From Nakamurella multipartita DSM 44233 (GTDB lineage Bacteria; Actinomycetota; Actinomycetes; Mycobacteriales; Nakamurellaceae): DNA of 64,000 nucleotides. The DNA is taken from assembly GCF_000024365.1 (NCBI RefSeq), contig NC_013235.1, positions 2,852,001 through 2,916,000 on the forward strand, written 5' to 3'. This document shows, piece after piece, positions 46,506-55,924 of the stretch; within the stretch, counting starts at the first letter, position 1; the number at the start of each line of letters is the position of its first letter. Made by a program: the position numbers and the translations under genes. The notes beneath the pieces are model-generated. The model saw only the letters and a list, made by a program, of their open reading frames with translations. It was not told the origin of the DNA and ran no database searches.

Positions 46506-47999
46506 TTACCGCACGACCTGGTTGGCCCGCGCCGGATGGCGAGCTCGGCGTCGTGTGGTCGATCGGCCCTCGGCCGGACCGGCGGCCCCCTGTCCAAATC
46601 GGGCCGTGTAGGCCACCCCGAGCCGGAAGACGGCCCAGAGCACGCCGGTCACCGCGGCGGCGACGAGGACGACCCCGAGGTCGGGCTGGAACAGGCTGAT
46701 GGTACGAAGCGGCGATCCGACCAGTCTCGGCACCAGATCAAGGATGATCCACGCCGCGGCCAGTGTGGTGAACAGTGGGAACCAGAGACTGAACAGTCCT
46801 GCCGCACCGGATTTGGCGCGAAGTTCGACCCGGTGCCGCCAGGCCCAGATCATGCAGAGCAGGTAGGCGATCGGCAACAGCACCAGTGCGGCGAACAGGA
46901 CCTGCCGCGGCAGGCGCGGTTCCTCATCGGCCTGATCGATGCCCAACGCGGCGGCCGTGATGCCGTCACGCAGGCGGGAAGTCTCCCCGAAGCCCATCCC
47001 GCTGCCCCCGTTGACCAGCACGACGACCCCGGTGTTGGCGGCGGGAACCATGGTCGCGAGCGATTCGTAGCCGGGGCTCGACCCCGAGTGCCAGACCGTC
47101 CCGTCACCGGAGTCCACGAACCAGCCCAGCCCGTAGAAGGGCGACGCCGCACTCGCGGGGCGCATCATCAGCGATTTCCCCTGGGCGCTGAGCACATCGT
47201 CGCGCCCGTTCATCATCATGGCCAGATACCGAGCGAGATCGGCGGCGCTGGCGACGACGCCGCCTTGCGGAGCCGTTCCGCGCGGCATTCTGTTGTCGGC
47301 AAGCGGCTGCATGCCGCCGAACCACGGTCGGTGCCCGGTCGCCATCGACTCATGGACCTGGCCGTCGGCGACGAAACTGTGCGTCATGCCGACCGGCTCG
47401 AGGATGTGCTCGGCGATGTAGGACTGGAATTCGTCCCCACCGACGACCTCGACCACCCGGCCGAGGATCTCGTAGTTCGCGTTCGAGTACTCCCACGTCG
47501 CACCGGGCGCGGCGGCCGGAGTGAGCCCGGCCAGCCGGTCGACCCGCCACGCCAGCTCGTCGGTCCCGCCGGTGTCGTCCGTGAAGGACGTGTTGCCCTG
47601 CAGGGTGGAGAAACCGCTCGTGTGGCTCAGCAACTCGCGTAGGGTGATGGCCCCCGCGGGCCGACCGGAGAACCCGTCGAGATAGACCTCGACGCCGGCG
47701 TCGAGGTCGACCGTGCCCGCCTCGACCAGTTGCATGATCGCGAGCGCGGTGAAGCTCTTGGAGATCGACCCGGTCAGGAATGGGGTGTCCGGAGTGACCT
47801 TCGTGTCGCCGCCCAGGGTCAGGACACCGCGCGCTCCGGCCGACTCCAGCCGGCCGTCGGCCACGACGGCGTAGGCCAGTCCGGGGACGCCGGAGGCTGG
47901 CATCTCGCTCTCGATCACGTCATCGATCGATCCCGCCGGCTCGCCCACCGCCAGCAGGGAGCCGGCACCGAGGGCGAGGATGGCCATCAGCCCGCGCAC
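46506..47999 (-). CDS. Membrane-anchored serine hydrolase, beta-lactamase/DD-peptidase fold
   Basis: 497 residues. N-terminal signal or anchor, then the class C beta-lactamase-like domain: SISK (Ser78, Lys81), WEYSNANYEILG (YxN), HSGSSPGYES (HxG). The C-terminal about 120 residues form four transmembrane helices. Family members include esterases, D-aminopeptidases and penicillin-binding-like proteins. Start uncertain: GTG 47999 is 13 bases after AGGAGGAG; an ATG nearer the site is out of frame. Confidence 0.8.
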   Translation of the reverse strand: MRGLMAILALGAGSLLAVGEPAGSIDDVIESEMPASGVPGLAYAVVADGRLESAGARGVLTLGGDTKVTPDTPFLTGSISKSFTALAIMQLVEAGTVDLDAGVEVYLDGFSGRPAGAITLRELLSHTSGFSTLQGNTSFTDDTGGTDELAWRVDRLAGLTPAAAPGATWEYSNANYEILGRVVEVVGGDEFQSYIAEHILEPVGMTHSFVADGQVHESMATGHRPWFGGMQPLADNRMPRGTAPQGGVVASAADLARYLAMMMNGRDDVLSAQGKSLMMRPASAASPFYGLGWFVDSGDGTVWHSGSSPGYESLATMVPAANTGVVVLVNGGSGMGFGETSRLRDGITAAALGIDQADEEPRLPRQVLFAALVLLPIAYLLCMIWAWRHRVELRAKSGAAGLFSLWFPLFTTLAAAWIILDLVPRLVGSPLRTISLFQPDLGVVLVAAAVTGVLWAVFRLGVAYTARFGQGAAGPAEGRSTTRRRARHPARANQVVR

Positions 48000-48799
48000 G
48001 GAGCATCAACTCCTCCTGGCCGGTCACACCGGGCCGGTCCGCCGGATCCTCATCGACGTGCTCGCTGGCTCCCGACTGGAGGTCGGCTCCGTCTCGGCAG
48101 CGGGGATCATCCGCACCTCCGGGCCGGGTCGGCGTCGGCCCGGAACGGGCCGGCAGCGTCTCCGCATCGTCGCAGTGCGGCACCGCCGCAAACCTTCCGA
48201 TCAGCTGACGATCGTTCGACGGTGCCGTGGGGATCCACCACAACGGGCGGAACGTCGACCTGGCCCGACGGTCGCCGGGCTCGGAGTCGATGAAGGGGCC
48301 TGTCATAGATCAGACCTAACCGTCGCCGCCGCCGACGGATGCGCAATAATCGATTTCTGCACCCAACCGCGTTCGACGACTGACGGGTACTGTCAGTGAA
48401 GCCAACGTCGTTCCCGCCGGGTTGCGCACCGCAATGTCCGATACGCACGGTAGCTAGTCTTTTACTGAGCACCAATTCGTCGATTGGCCGGTTTCGCCCG
48501 CCCCTGCGCGACGTCCGTTTTCGAGTCAAATCCTCGTGTACCTCGGACCTGAATGTCCGGGTCGCCTGCTTCGCTAGTCGGGGCGCGGGCGGCCAGTTCA
48601 GCCCAGTAGAAAGCGAAAGAGTGACATCACACGAATTGGTCGACTCGGGCCATTTACGAGTGGGTGGTGATCAACGGTTGTACGCAATCAACGTGGGTCC
48701 AGCGACGGATCCCCGACTCATCCGCTCGATTCATTGAGGGTCGCGTGTGGTTTGTCGGTGACGATTTCCCTTCGCGGATTTCCTGGCTGCTGAGATGAG
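48000..48799. other. 800-base stretch without a convincing gene
   Basis: Frames here are short or Arg-rich and lack ribosome sites. GC content falls in 48430-48790. A minus-strand reading at 48306-48130 (STFRPLWWIPTAPSNDRQLI) looks coding-like but has no recognised relatives. No clear hairpin. Confidence 0.45.
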
Positions 48800-49921
48800 T
48801 CAGGTGAAGCGGACAATTACCGGCCCAACGGTCGCCACGATTAGTACATAGGCGGCCACCAGCGGTTCCAGGCGAGGGACTGCGGTCGCGGTGAGACCGA
48901 CGATCACTAAGGAGAATTCGCCGCGCGGAATCAACGCAACGCCGGCCCGCAGCTGCCCGCGCCGGCCAACCCCATCTCGACTGGCGGCGTAGGCCCCGCT
49001 GAGGATCTTCGTGGCCATCGTGACCAGCGCGAGGCCGAGCGCTACGGGCCACACTGGCAGTAATGCGGCCGGGGCAATGGCGAACCCGATCGCCAGAAAG
49101 TAAATAGCCGCGAACAGGTCGCGCAACGGGCTCAACACGACCCGGGCACGGTCGGCCACCGGGCCGCTCAGGCACAACCCGACCAGGAACGCGCCGACCG
49201 CCGCAGATGCGCCGGCAAGCTCCGCCAACCCGGCCACGACCAGGGTGACGCCCAGGATGCGTAACAGCAGTTGTTCCGGTTCAGGATGCGATAAGGCCCG
49301 ACCGATCACCCGGCTCCATCGGCGGGTGACCAGAAAGGCGCTGCCCACCGCTGCCGCGGCGAGCAGAGCACTCACCAGTGCCCGCCAACCGGCACCGCCG
49401 GCGGCCAGCACCGCGAGCGGCGGCAGGTAGACGGCCATCGCGAAATCCTCGAGCACCAGAACCGACAGCACGGCCGCCGTCTCTCGGTTACCGAGCCGGT
49501 CGAGGTCGCCGAGTAGGCGGGAAACGATCCCCGATGAGGACACCCAGGTCGCGCCGGCCAACGCGAGCATGCCCAGCGGGTCCAGTCCGAGCAGCCAGCC
49601 GACGAGGGCGCCCGGAGCTGCGTTCAGCAGACCGTCGAGTAGCGCCGAAGGTAGGTGGCGGCGCAGGCTCGCGGTCAACTCGACCACTGAGAACTCCAGG
49701 CCGAGGGTGAGCAGCAGCAGTACGACGCCGATCGACCCGCCGATCTCGACGAACTCAGCTGCCGCCGGAACGGTGGCGAGACCTCCCTCACCCAGAAGGA
49801 GTCCGGCCAGCAGGTACAGCGGAATCGGGGTCAACGCGAACCGGCGAGCTAACGCGCCCAGCGCGCTCAGCACAGCCAGGATGATGCCCAGCTCCAAGAG
49901 TAGGGCGATCGAGGTGTGCAT
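48800..49921 (-). CDS. Cation:proton antiporter membrane subunit (CPA2, KhtU/KefB-like)
   Basis: 373 residues from ATG 49921, with 11-12 helices. LYLLAGLLLGEGGL, LLLLTLGLEFSVVEL, ATWVSSSGIVSRLLGDLDRL and GASAAVGAFLVGLCLSGPVA are typical CPA2 core segments; RRGQLRAGVALIPRGEFSLV is the conserved late helix. It starts five bases after the regulatory subunit gene ends. Expected to extrude K+ (or Na+) in exchange for H+. It has no cytosolic RCK domain of its own. Confidence 0.88.
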   Translation of the reverse strand: MHTSIALLLELGIILAVLSALGALARRFALTPIPLYLLAGLLLGEGGLATVPAAAEFVEIGGSIGVVLLLLTLGLEFSVVELTASLRRHLPSALLDGLLNAAPGALVGWLLGLDPLGMLALAGATWVSSSGIVSRLLGDLDRLGNRETAAVLSVLVLEDFAMAVYLPPLAVLAAGGAGWRALVSALLAAAAVGSAFLVTRRWSRVIGRALSHPEPEQLLLRILGVTLVVAGLAELAGASAAVGAFLVGLCLSGPVADRARVVLSPLRDLFAAIYFLAIGFAIAPAALLPVWPVALGLALVTMATKILSGAYAASRDGVGRRGQLRAGVALIPRGEFSLVIVGLTATAVPRLEPLVAAYVLIVATVGPVIVRFT

Positions 49922-49925
49922 CGGA

Positions 49926-50405
49926 TCAGCCGCGCAGGATCCGTTCGACCCCAGCGATGCCCTCCGGGGTTCCGATGACGACCAGGACGTCACCGGCCGC
50001 GAGCACGTCGGACGGAGCGGGCGAGGCGATCACCTCGTCACCGCGGACGATGGCCACGATTGATGCTCCGGTCAGGGTCCGCGCCCGGGTGTCGCCGAGC
50101 AATCGCCCTGCATAGGGCGACCCTTCGTCGACCTCGACTTGGCCGGCGCTCAACCCGGGAACCTCGCGGGTCAGATCGGCGAATCGCTCCGCGATGCGCG
50201 GTGCGCCCAGGATCTCGGCGACCGCGTCCGCTTCCTCGGCCGTGAGTTTGAATAGCGTGACCGAGCGGTCGGGATCCCGCCGGTCATACCCGACGATCTC
50301 GAAGCCACCGTCTCGCCGGGCGATTATGCCGACCCGAGGGCCAGCGGCGGTAGCGAACTCGTACCGCAAACCCACACCAGGCAACAACACTTCGTTGACG
50401 TCCAC
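49926..50405 (-). CDS. Antiporter regulatory subunit (KhtT-like, TrkA-C domain)
   Basis: About 159 residues. VDVNEVLLPGVGLRYEF at GTG 50405 is where KhtT-type proteins begin; the frame stays open to 50459. An N-terminal KhtT-like domain is followed by RCK_C/TrkA_C (EGSPYAGRLLGDTRARTLTG, ASIVAIVRGDEVIASPAPSD, LAAGDVLVVIGTPEGIAG), which binds nucleotides and gates the antiporter. Same strand, four bases from the next gene: a KhtTU-type pair. Confidence 0.8.
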   Translation of the reverse strand: MDVNEVLLPGVGLRYEFATAAGPRVGIIARRDGGFEIVGYDRRDPDRSVTLFKLTAEEADAVAEILGAPRIAERFADLTREVPGLSAGQVEVDEGSPYAGRLLGDTRARTLTGASIVAIVRGDEVIASPAPSDVLAAGDVLVVIGTPEGIAGVERILRG

Positions 50406-50570
50406 CGAGCCATCATCGTACAGGGTGACCCGCCGCCATCGGTTCCCGGATCTGCGCACTCGGTACTTTCGGTTGACGATGCTTTGGAATGAGAACTAGA
50501 GGAGATCGTCGGTGGGATGAGTCGCCTACTGGTTCAATTGTGCTCCGATCTGATGCGTTGATTCTGGCTA

Positions 50571-50600
50571 GACACTTCGCCACGAAGAAGGCCGATCCGA
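50571..50600. repeat. Solo ISNCY-like terminal repeat
   Basis: ACACTTCGCCACGAAGAAGG, followed by CCGATCC, closely matches the right end of the ISNCY element at 22454 (reverse complement TTACTTCGCCATGAAGAAGG then CCGATTC). No other end or transposase is nearby; a relic of a past insertion between the antiporter and ATPase genes. Confidence 0.6.
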
Positions 50601-50616
50601 GCTCGAGCAGGGCCTG

Positions 50617-53052
50617 TCAGACCGCGGACCGACGACGTACGCCTTCGAAGTGGGTCCGCTCGGTCATCCGGCGGCGGAGGTACTTGTCGGTGGCGACGAC
50701 GAGCGAGGTGAGGGCGGCGACGCCCAGGATCCGAATCCATGCCTCCAGGGTGATCGGGGCGGTTTGGAACAGTTGGTTCATGCCGGGGAGGTAGGTCAGG
50801 GCCAGTTGGCCGACCAGTTGGGCGGCCACTCCGACGATGATCCAGCGGTTGCTCAGCGGACCGACGTGCCACATCGAGTGGGTCAGTGATCGGCAGCTGA
50901 ACAGGTAGAACGTTTCTACGAGCACGAACAGGTTGACCGCCGCGGTCCTGGCCTGTTCTGGGGTTGCCCCGCTGGCCGATTCCCACGCGAACAGCCACCA
51001 TGCGCCGCCGATCAGCAGGGCGGAGACCAGCAGGATGCGGGCCATCAGGGCACCGGTCAACAGCGGTTGCTGGGGATCCCGCGGGGGACGGGTCATGATT
51101 CCGGCCTCCTTGGGTTCGAAGGCCAGCATCAGACCCAGGGCGACCGCGGTGGTCATGTTGATCCACAGGATCTGGGTGGGCAGGATCGGCAGGGTCGCGC
51201 CGAGCAGGATCGCGGTCAGGATGACCAGTCCCTCGCCCATGTTCGTGGGCAGGGTCCACACGATGAATTTGGTGAGGTTGTCGAAGACGCCGCGACCCTC
51301 CTCGACGCCGGCTTCGATGGTGGCGAAGTCGTCGTCGGTGAGCACCATATCGGCGGCGTCCTTGGCGACCTCGGTTCCGCTGCACCCCATCGCGACGCCG
51401 ATGTTCGCCTGGCGCAGGGCCGGGGCGTCGTTGACTCCGTCACCGGTCATGGCGACCACGTGACCGCGCGCCTGCAGCGCCTCGACCAGCCGAAGCTTCT
51501 GCTCGGGGGAGACCCTGGCGAACACCCGGGCGTTGTTCACGGCATCCGGGGATTCCTCCGCGGAGAGCCGGCGTAGGTCTTCACCGGTGAGTACCTGCCC
51601 GTCGGTGGGTTGATCGAGTAGACCGAGCTGGCCCGCGATGGCCGCCGCTGTCGCGGCGTGGTCGCCAGTGATCATCTTGACGTCGATTCCGGCGGTATGG
51701 CAGGCGCGTACCGCCGCGGCGGCCGCGGCGCGGGGCGGGTCGTGCATGGACTGCAAGCCGGTGAACACCAGATGGTCCACCCTGCCTTCCCGGAAGGCAT
51801 CCGGGTCGGCCGACCGATGCACGGCGGTGGCCAGGACCCGCAGTCCGCGGTCGGCTAGGTCCTCGGCCGCGGTGAGGGCTGCGGCGGCGTCCAGGGGTTC
51901 GCTGGTCCCGGCCGCGCCCATCTGGGATGTGCACAGGGGTAGGACCCGTTCGATGGCGCCCTTGACCAGCATGATGTGGTCACCGCCCGGCCGCCGGCGG
52001 TGCAAGGTGGCCATGTACTGCCGGTCGGAGCTGAACGGGATCGTCGATTCCCGTGGGTAGGCCCGGGCGATCTCCACCGGGTCGATCCCGGCGTTGGCCG
52101 CGGAAACCAGCAACGCTCCCTCGGTGGGGTCCCCGGACCACTGCCAGGCCCCGTCCTGGCGGGTGATCGTGGCGTCGTTGCAGGCGGCGCCGGCGACCAG
52201 ACACCACCGCAACGCCTCATCGGCCTGGCCGGTTACCGCGACACCGCCGGTGTCGATCAACACGCTGCCTTGGCCGGAGGCGGCTTCGGTGAGCTCGAAG
52301 GCGCGGGCCGGGGTCCACACCGTGCGGACCGTCATCCTGTTCTCCGTCAGGGTGCCGGTCTTGTCCGAGCAGATCACCGTGGTGCTGCCCAGTGTCTCCA
52401 CCACCGGCAACCGACGGACCACTGCGCGCCGCTTGGCCATCCGGGCCACCCCGATGGCCAGGGTGATCGTCACGGCCGCCGGCAGCCCTTCGGGGATGGC
52501 CCCGACCGCGAGGGCGATCGCCGCGGTGAAGGTCTGTATCGCGTCCTGCCCCCGGATCAGTCCGATTCCGAAGGTCACCGCGGCCATGGCCAGAATGATC
52601 ACTGTCAACACTTTGCTGAACCGGGCCAGCTTCACGGTCAGCGGGGTGTCCAGGGTCTCCGCGGAGCCGACCAGCCGGTGGATTTCGCCGAGTTCGGTCT
52701 CCGCGCCGGTGGCCACCGCGATGCCCGCCCCGTGACCGGCAGTCACCAACGTGCCGGAATACACCATGTTCCGCCGGTCGGCCACCGGGGTGGTCTCGGG
52801 CAGGACCACCTCGTCCTTCACCACCGGCACCGATTCGCCGGTCAGTGTCGATTCGTCCACGTGCAGATCGGATATCCGGATCAGCCGCAGGTCAGCCGGC
52901 ACCATGTCACCGGCGTCCAGGAGCACCACGTCACCGGGCACGAGGTCTTCGGACGGCACCGTCAGCGGCTGCCCGCCGCGCATCACCCGGGCGCGGGTGT
53001 GTACCAGCGCCCGCAGACTATCCAGCGCGGCTTCGGCCTTGGACTCCTGAAT
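50617..53052 (-). pseudogene. P-type cation ATPase, 3' part (split by IS)
   Basis: About 810 codons, continuing the gene whose 5' part is at 55279-55599. Domains in order: actuator (LHVDESTLTGESVPV), M4 with AVGAIPEGLPAAVTITLAIG, phosphorylation site ICSDKTGTLTENRMTV, nucleotide-binding domain (DPTEGALLVSA), hinge VVAMTGDGVNDAPALRQANI, and the C-terminal Cation_ATPase_C helices (P2-type, Ca2+ or related, PacL/CtpF-like). An internal GTG or ATG could give a truncated product lacking M1-M2, which would not be functional. Probably inactive while the element is present. Confidence 0.9.
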
Positions 53053-53076
53053 CTCGCTTTCCGCACATCTGGGCCG

Positions 53077-53493
53077 CTATTTGTGCCCCCACCGAGGGTC
53101 CTGGTCGAGCACGCGTAGTGACAGGTCTTCAAGCTCGGTGACCAAGGCGCGGAGCCGGCGGGAGTTGTCGAACCAGGGCTGGTAATCGCGTAGTTGGTCC
53201 TCGGTCAGGCGCCGGGTGACGGTCCTGCCCGCGAGCTTTCGGGTCCAGCTCCAAAACGGTGGGTGGAGCACGGGCGGGTCGGCGTGGCATCGGCAGCTGG
53301 GCTTGCCACATCGGGCCTGACGGTGGGTCACGCTGCCGGGCAGGACGAACCCGAGGGCGGCCAGCTGCGCGCTGATCTGGTCGGCCCCGGCCCGGTGCTC
53401 GGGATCGATCTGCACGACACGCCTCCGAGATCCATCGCTGCCTCCACTGTCCACAGTATATGTACTGCGGACAGCTGATGTCGAGGATGACAC
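53077..53493 (-). CDS. IS-associated accessory protein (DUF6788-like)
   Basis: 138 residues, divergent from the transposase. HRQARCGKPSCRCHADPPVL holds a CxxxxCxC cluster (probable zinc site), then HPPFWSWTRKLAGRTVTRRL and YQPWFDNSRRLRALVTELED. Such proteins accompany IS1634-like transposases and are also found alone in actinobacteria; role unknown, perhaps DNA-binding. Encoded within the element. Confidence 0.75.
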   Translation of the reverse strand: MSSSTSAVRSTYTVDSGGSDGSRRRVVQIDPEHRAGADQISAQLAALGFVLPGSVTHRQARCGKPSCRCHADPPVLHPPFWSWTRKLAGRTVTRRLTEDQLRDYQPWFDNSRRLRALVTELEDLSLRVLDQDPRWGHK

Positions 53494-53506
53494 GCGGGAG
53501 GCCGGA

Positions 53507-55225
53507 ATGGGCGAGGCGGGCGGCGGGTCCGGCGCGGAGGCCGGCTTCGGGCTGGTCAGTCAGCGGTTGGGGCCGCTGCCGCTGATCAACCACTTCCTGG
53601 ACCGCATCGGCCTGGACGCAGCGCTGGATCGGTGGCTGCCGGAGCCGGACCGCCGGTTCAAGCTCACGCCCGCGGCGGCGATCCGGCTGCTGGTGGTCAA
53701 CCTGCTGGTGGGCCGGGCACCCTTGTACGGGTTGGGTGAGTGGGCCGCCGGGTACCCGCCGGCCCTGCTGGGTCTGCCGGGTCCGGACACCGCCTGGCTC
53801 AACGACGACCGGATCGGGCGGGCGTTGGTCGCCCTGTTCGACGCGGACCGGGCCAGCCTGCTCACCGAACTGATCGTCGGTGTGGTCGACGAGTTCGGCG
53901 TGGACACCGCCGAGATGCACAACGATTCCACCTCGGTGTCGGTGCACGGCCAGTACAAGCAGGCGGACGGCACCCCGCGGCGGGGCAAGCCGACGCCGGC
54001 GGTGACCTTCGGACATTCCAAGGACCACCGGCCGGACCTGAAGCAGTTGGTGTGGATCCTGACCGTCTCGGCGGACGGGTCGGTGCCGATGGCCTACCGC
54101 CTCGCCGACGGCAACACCAGCGACGACCCGACGCACATCCCGACCTGGGACGGGCTGGTCAAGGTGGTGGGCCGGCGGGACTTCCTGTACGTGGCCGATT
54201 CGAAGCTGTGCTCCGGGCAGGCGATGCGGCACATCGACGGCCAGGGCGGCCGGTTCGTCACCGTGCTGCCCCGCACCCGCGGCGAGGACAAGTGGTTCCG
54301 TGACTGGATCGGGACCAACCAGCCGGCATGGACCGAGGCGATCCGGCTGCCCGGGCAGCGGATCGGCGACCTGCCCAGGGTTTGGTCCACCTTCCCCGCG
54401 CCGCTGCCCTCGGCCGAGGGGTACCGGATCATCTGGGTCCACTCCACTGTCAAGGCCGCCCGCGACGAGCACGCCCGCCGTAGCCGCATCGAGGCCGGCG
54501 CCGCCGCCGTCGACGAACTCGCCGGCAGGCTGGCCGGGCCGAAGACCCGGCTCAAGACCCGCGCCGCCGTCGAGCAGGCCATCACCACCGTGTTGACCGA
54601 CACCGGTTCCGCCCGCTGGCTGCAGGTCACCGTCACCGAAAGCATCGAAGAGGGCTTCCGGCAGGAAAAGCGTGGTCGGCCCGGCGCCGACACCCGCTAC
54701 CGGCGCACCACCCGCACCCGCTACACGGTCAGCTGGCGATCCCGGGACGACGCCATCGCCCACGACACAGCAAGCGACGGCTGCTTCCCGATGATCACCA
54801 ACGACCGGCACCTCACCGACCAGGAGGTCCTCGCCGCGTACCGGTACCAACCCAACCTGGAACGCCGCCACCACGTGCTCAAGAGCGTCCAGGACGCCGA
54901 CCCGATCTGGCTGCGCGACCCCGCCCGCATCGAGGCGATCTTCTGCTGCCAGTTCCTGGCCCTGCTCGTCGGCGCACTCATCGAACGACAGATCCGCACC
55001 GCCATGAAAGCCGCTGCCACCACCAACATCCCGCTCTACCCCGAGCTACGCGCCTGCGAAGCACCCACCGCTGAAAGGATCTTCGCCGTCCTCGCCGACC
55101 TGACCCGCCACGAACTGCACCGCGACGGAGAACTCGTGCAAGCCTTCGAACCCGAACTCACCCCACTACAACAGCAGATCCTCGACCTGCTCGGCGTCTC
55201 CGCCACCGCCTACCGCCCCAGCTGA
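53507..55225 (+). CDS. IS1634-family transposase
   Basis: 572 residues, complete. N-terminal LVSQRLGPLPLINHFLDRIG and DUF4277-like region, DDE catalytic domain with VDTAEMHNDSTSVSVHGQYK (first Asp region), FLYVADSKLCSGQA (second Asp) and ERRHHVLKSVQDADPIWLRD, ending in FCCQFLALLVGALIERQIR (late Glu/Leu helix). Starts 13 bases beyond the accessory gene's start on the other strand. Confidence 0.92.
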   Translation: MGEAGGGSGAEAGFGLVSQRLGPLPLINHFLDRIGLDAALDRWLPEPDRRFKLTPAAAIRLLVVNLLVGRAPLYGLGEWAAGYPPALLGLPGPDTAWLNDDRIGRALVALFDADRASLLTELIVGVVDEFGVDTAEMHNDSTSVSVHGQYKQADGTPRRGKPTPAVTFGHSKDHRPDLKQLVWILTVSADGSVPMAYRLADGNTSDDPTHIPTWDGLVKVVGRRDFLYVADSKLCSGQAMRHIDGQGGRFVTVLPRTRGEDKWFRDWIGTNQPAWTEAIRLPGQRIGDLPRVWSTFPAPLPSAEGYRIIWVHSTVKAARDEHARRSRIEAGAAAVDELAGRLAGPKTRLKTRAAVEQAITTVLTDTGSARWLQVTVTESIEEGFRQEKRGRPGADTRYRRTTRTRYTVSWRSRDDAIAHDTASDGCFPMITNDRHLTDQEVLAAYRYQPNLERRHHVLKSVQDADPIWLRDPARIEAIFCCQFLALLVGALIERQIRTAMKAAATTNIPLYPELRACEAPTAERIFAVLADLTRHELHRDGELVQAFEPELTPLQQQILDLLGVSATAYRPS

Positions 55226-55278
55226 CCTCCACCGCCGGTTGGGGGGCCATATCAGCTCCGAGAAGTGCGGAACGTCAG

Positions 55279-55599
55279 CTGAATGACACCGACCAGCACA
55301 TTGACCAGCACCACCCCGAAGATCACGATGGAGTCGACATACTCGCCCAACGCCGCGGTGATCACGCCGGCCACGATCAACACGTAGATCAACGGATGGC
55401 GCACCTGCCCGCCGACGCGGGTCAGCAAGCCACGGCGCGCCGCGGCCGCGAAAGCATTTGGGCCGTATCGGTCCAGCCGGGCCGCCGCCTCGTCCGGGGT
55501 CAGCCCATTGTGGACGTCGGTCTCCAGCAACAACACAACCTGGTGACCGGCCAGCACGTGATGGGCGGTGACCGGCGGCGAAAGTTGGTTCGAGTTCAC
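55279..55599 (-). pseudogene. P-type cation ATPase, 5' part (split by IS)
   Basis: GTG 55599 starts MNSNQLSPPVTAHHVLAGHQ; LTPDEAAARLDRYGPNAF is the Cation_ATPase_N domain, and HPLIYVLIVAGVITAALGEY-VDSIVIFGVVLVNVLVGVIQ forms M1-M2. The reading continues a few codons into the IS (LTFRTSRS, stop at 55252). Joining ...GVIQ to ESKAEAAL across the duplicated CTGAAT restores one frame. Confidence 0.9.
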
Positions 55600-55918
55600 G
55601 GTTCAGCGTGTCGCATGAACCAACACGCGTGGCAGAGGAATAGGTCCCCAGTTGGTCCCTCCCGCCCCAGACGAGGTCCGGTCGCCGGGTGGCCCCTTCC
55701 CGGCCCCCCGGGGCCGACAGAGGTGCTGCAAGCGCGCAGGGGATCAGGATGCCCACACCGCTGACCTGGCCGGTCACGGCCGTCGGAGCGCGCGTCGATC
55801 CCGTCGATGCGTCGACGTCGAGGATCTGCAGTGCATAGAGGGGTCCCTCTAGAGAGGATGGCGGGCCGTCGGATGATCGCTTTGGCCAGGTCCGCCGTAG
55901 GGGCTGCGGGTGAACCCG
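55600..55918. other. Intergenic region between the ATPase 5' end and the recombinase copy
   Basis: About 320 bases with no supportable gene. It should contain the ATPase promoter. Homology between the two recombinase copies starts only at about 55919, so this is unique sequence flanking the repeat. Confidence 0.5.
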
Positions 55919-55924
55919 CGGTAG

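Larger units (their letters stand above)
53053..55278. mobile_element. IS1634-family insertion sequence (2226 bp) inside the ATPase gene
   Basis: CTGAAT is duplicated exactly on both sides (53047-53052 and 55279-55284). The ends begin CTCGCTTTCCGCACATCT on the left and CTGACGTTCCGCACTTCT on the right (reverse complement), sharing TTCCGCACxTCT. It carries a passenger gene on the minus strand and an intact transposase on the plus strand. Both genes are open, so the element may still be active. Confidence 0.9.

Noticed and set aside
47920..48306. Minus-strand frame of 128 codons upstream of the serine hydrolase
   Set aside because: Its 3' part overlaps the hydrolase start in another frame; the first about 40 residues look protein-like but nothing is recognised.
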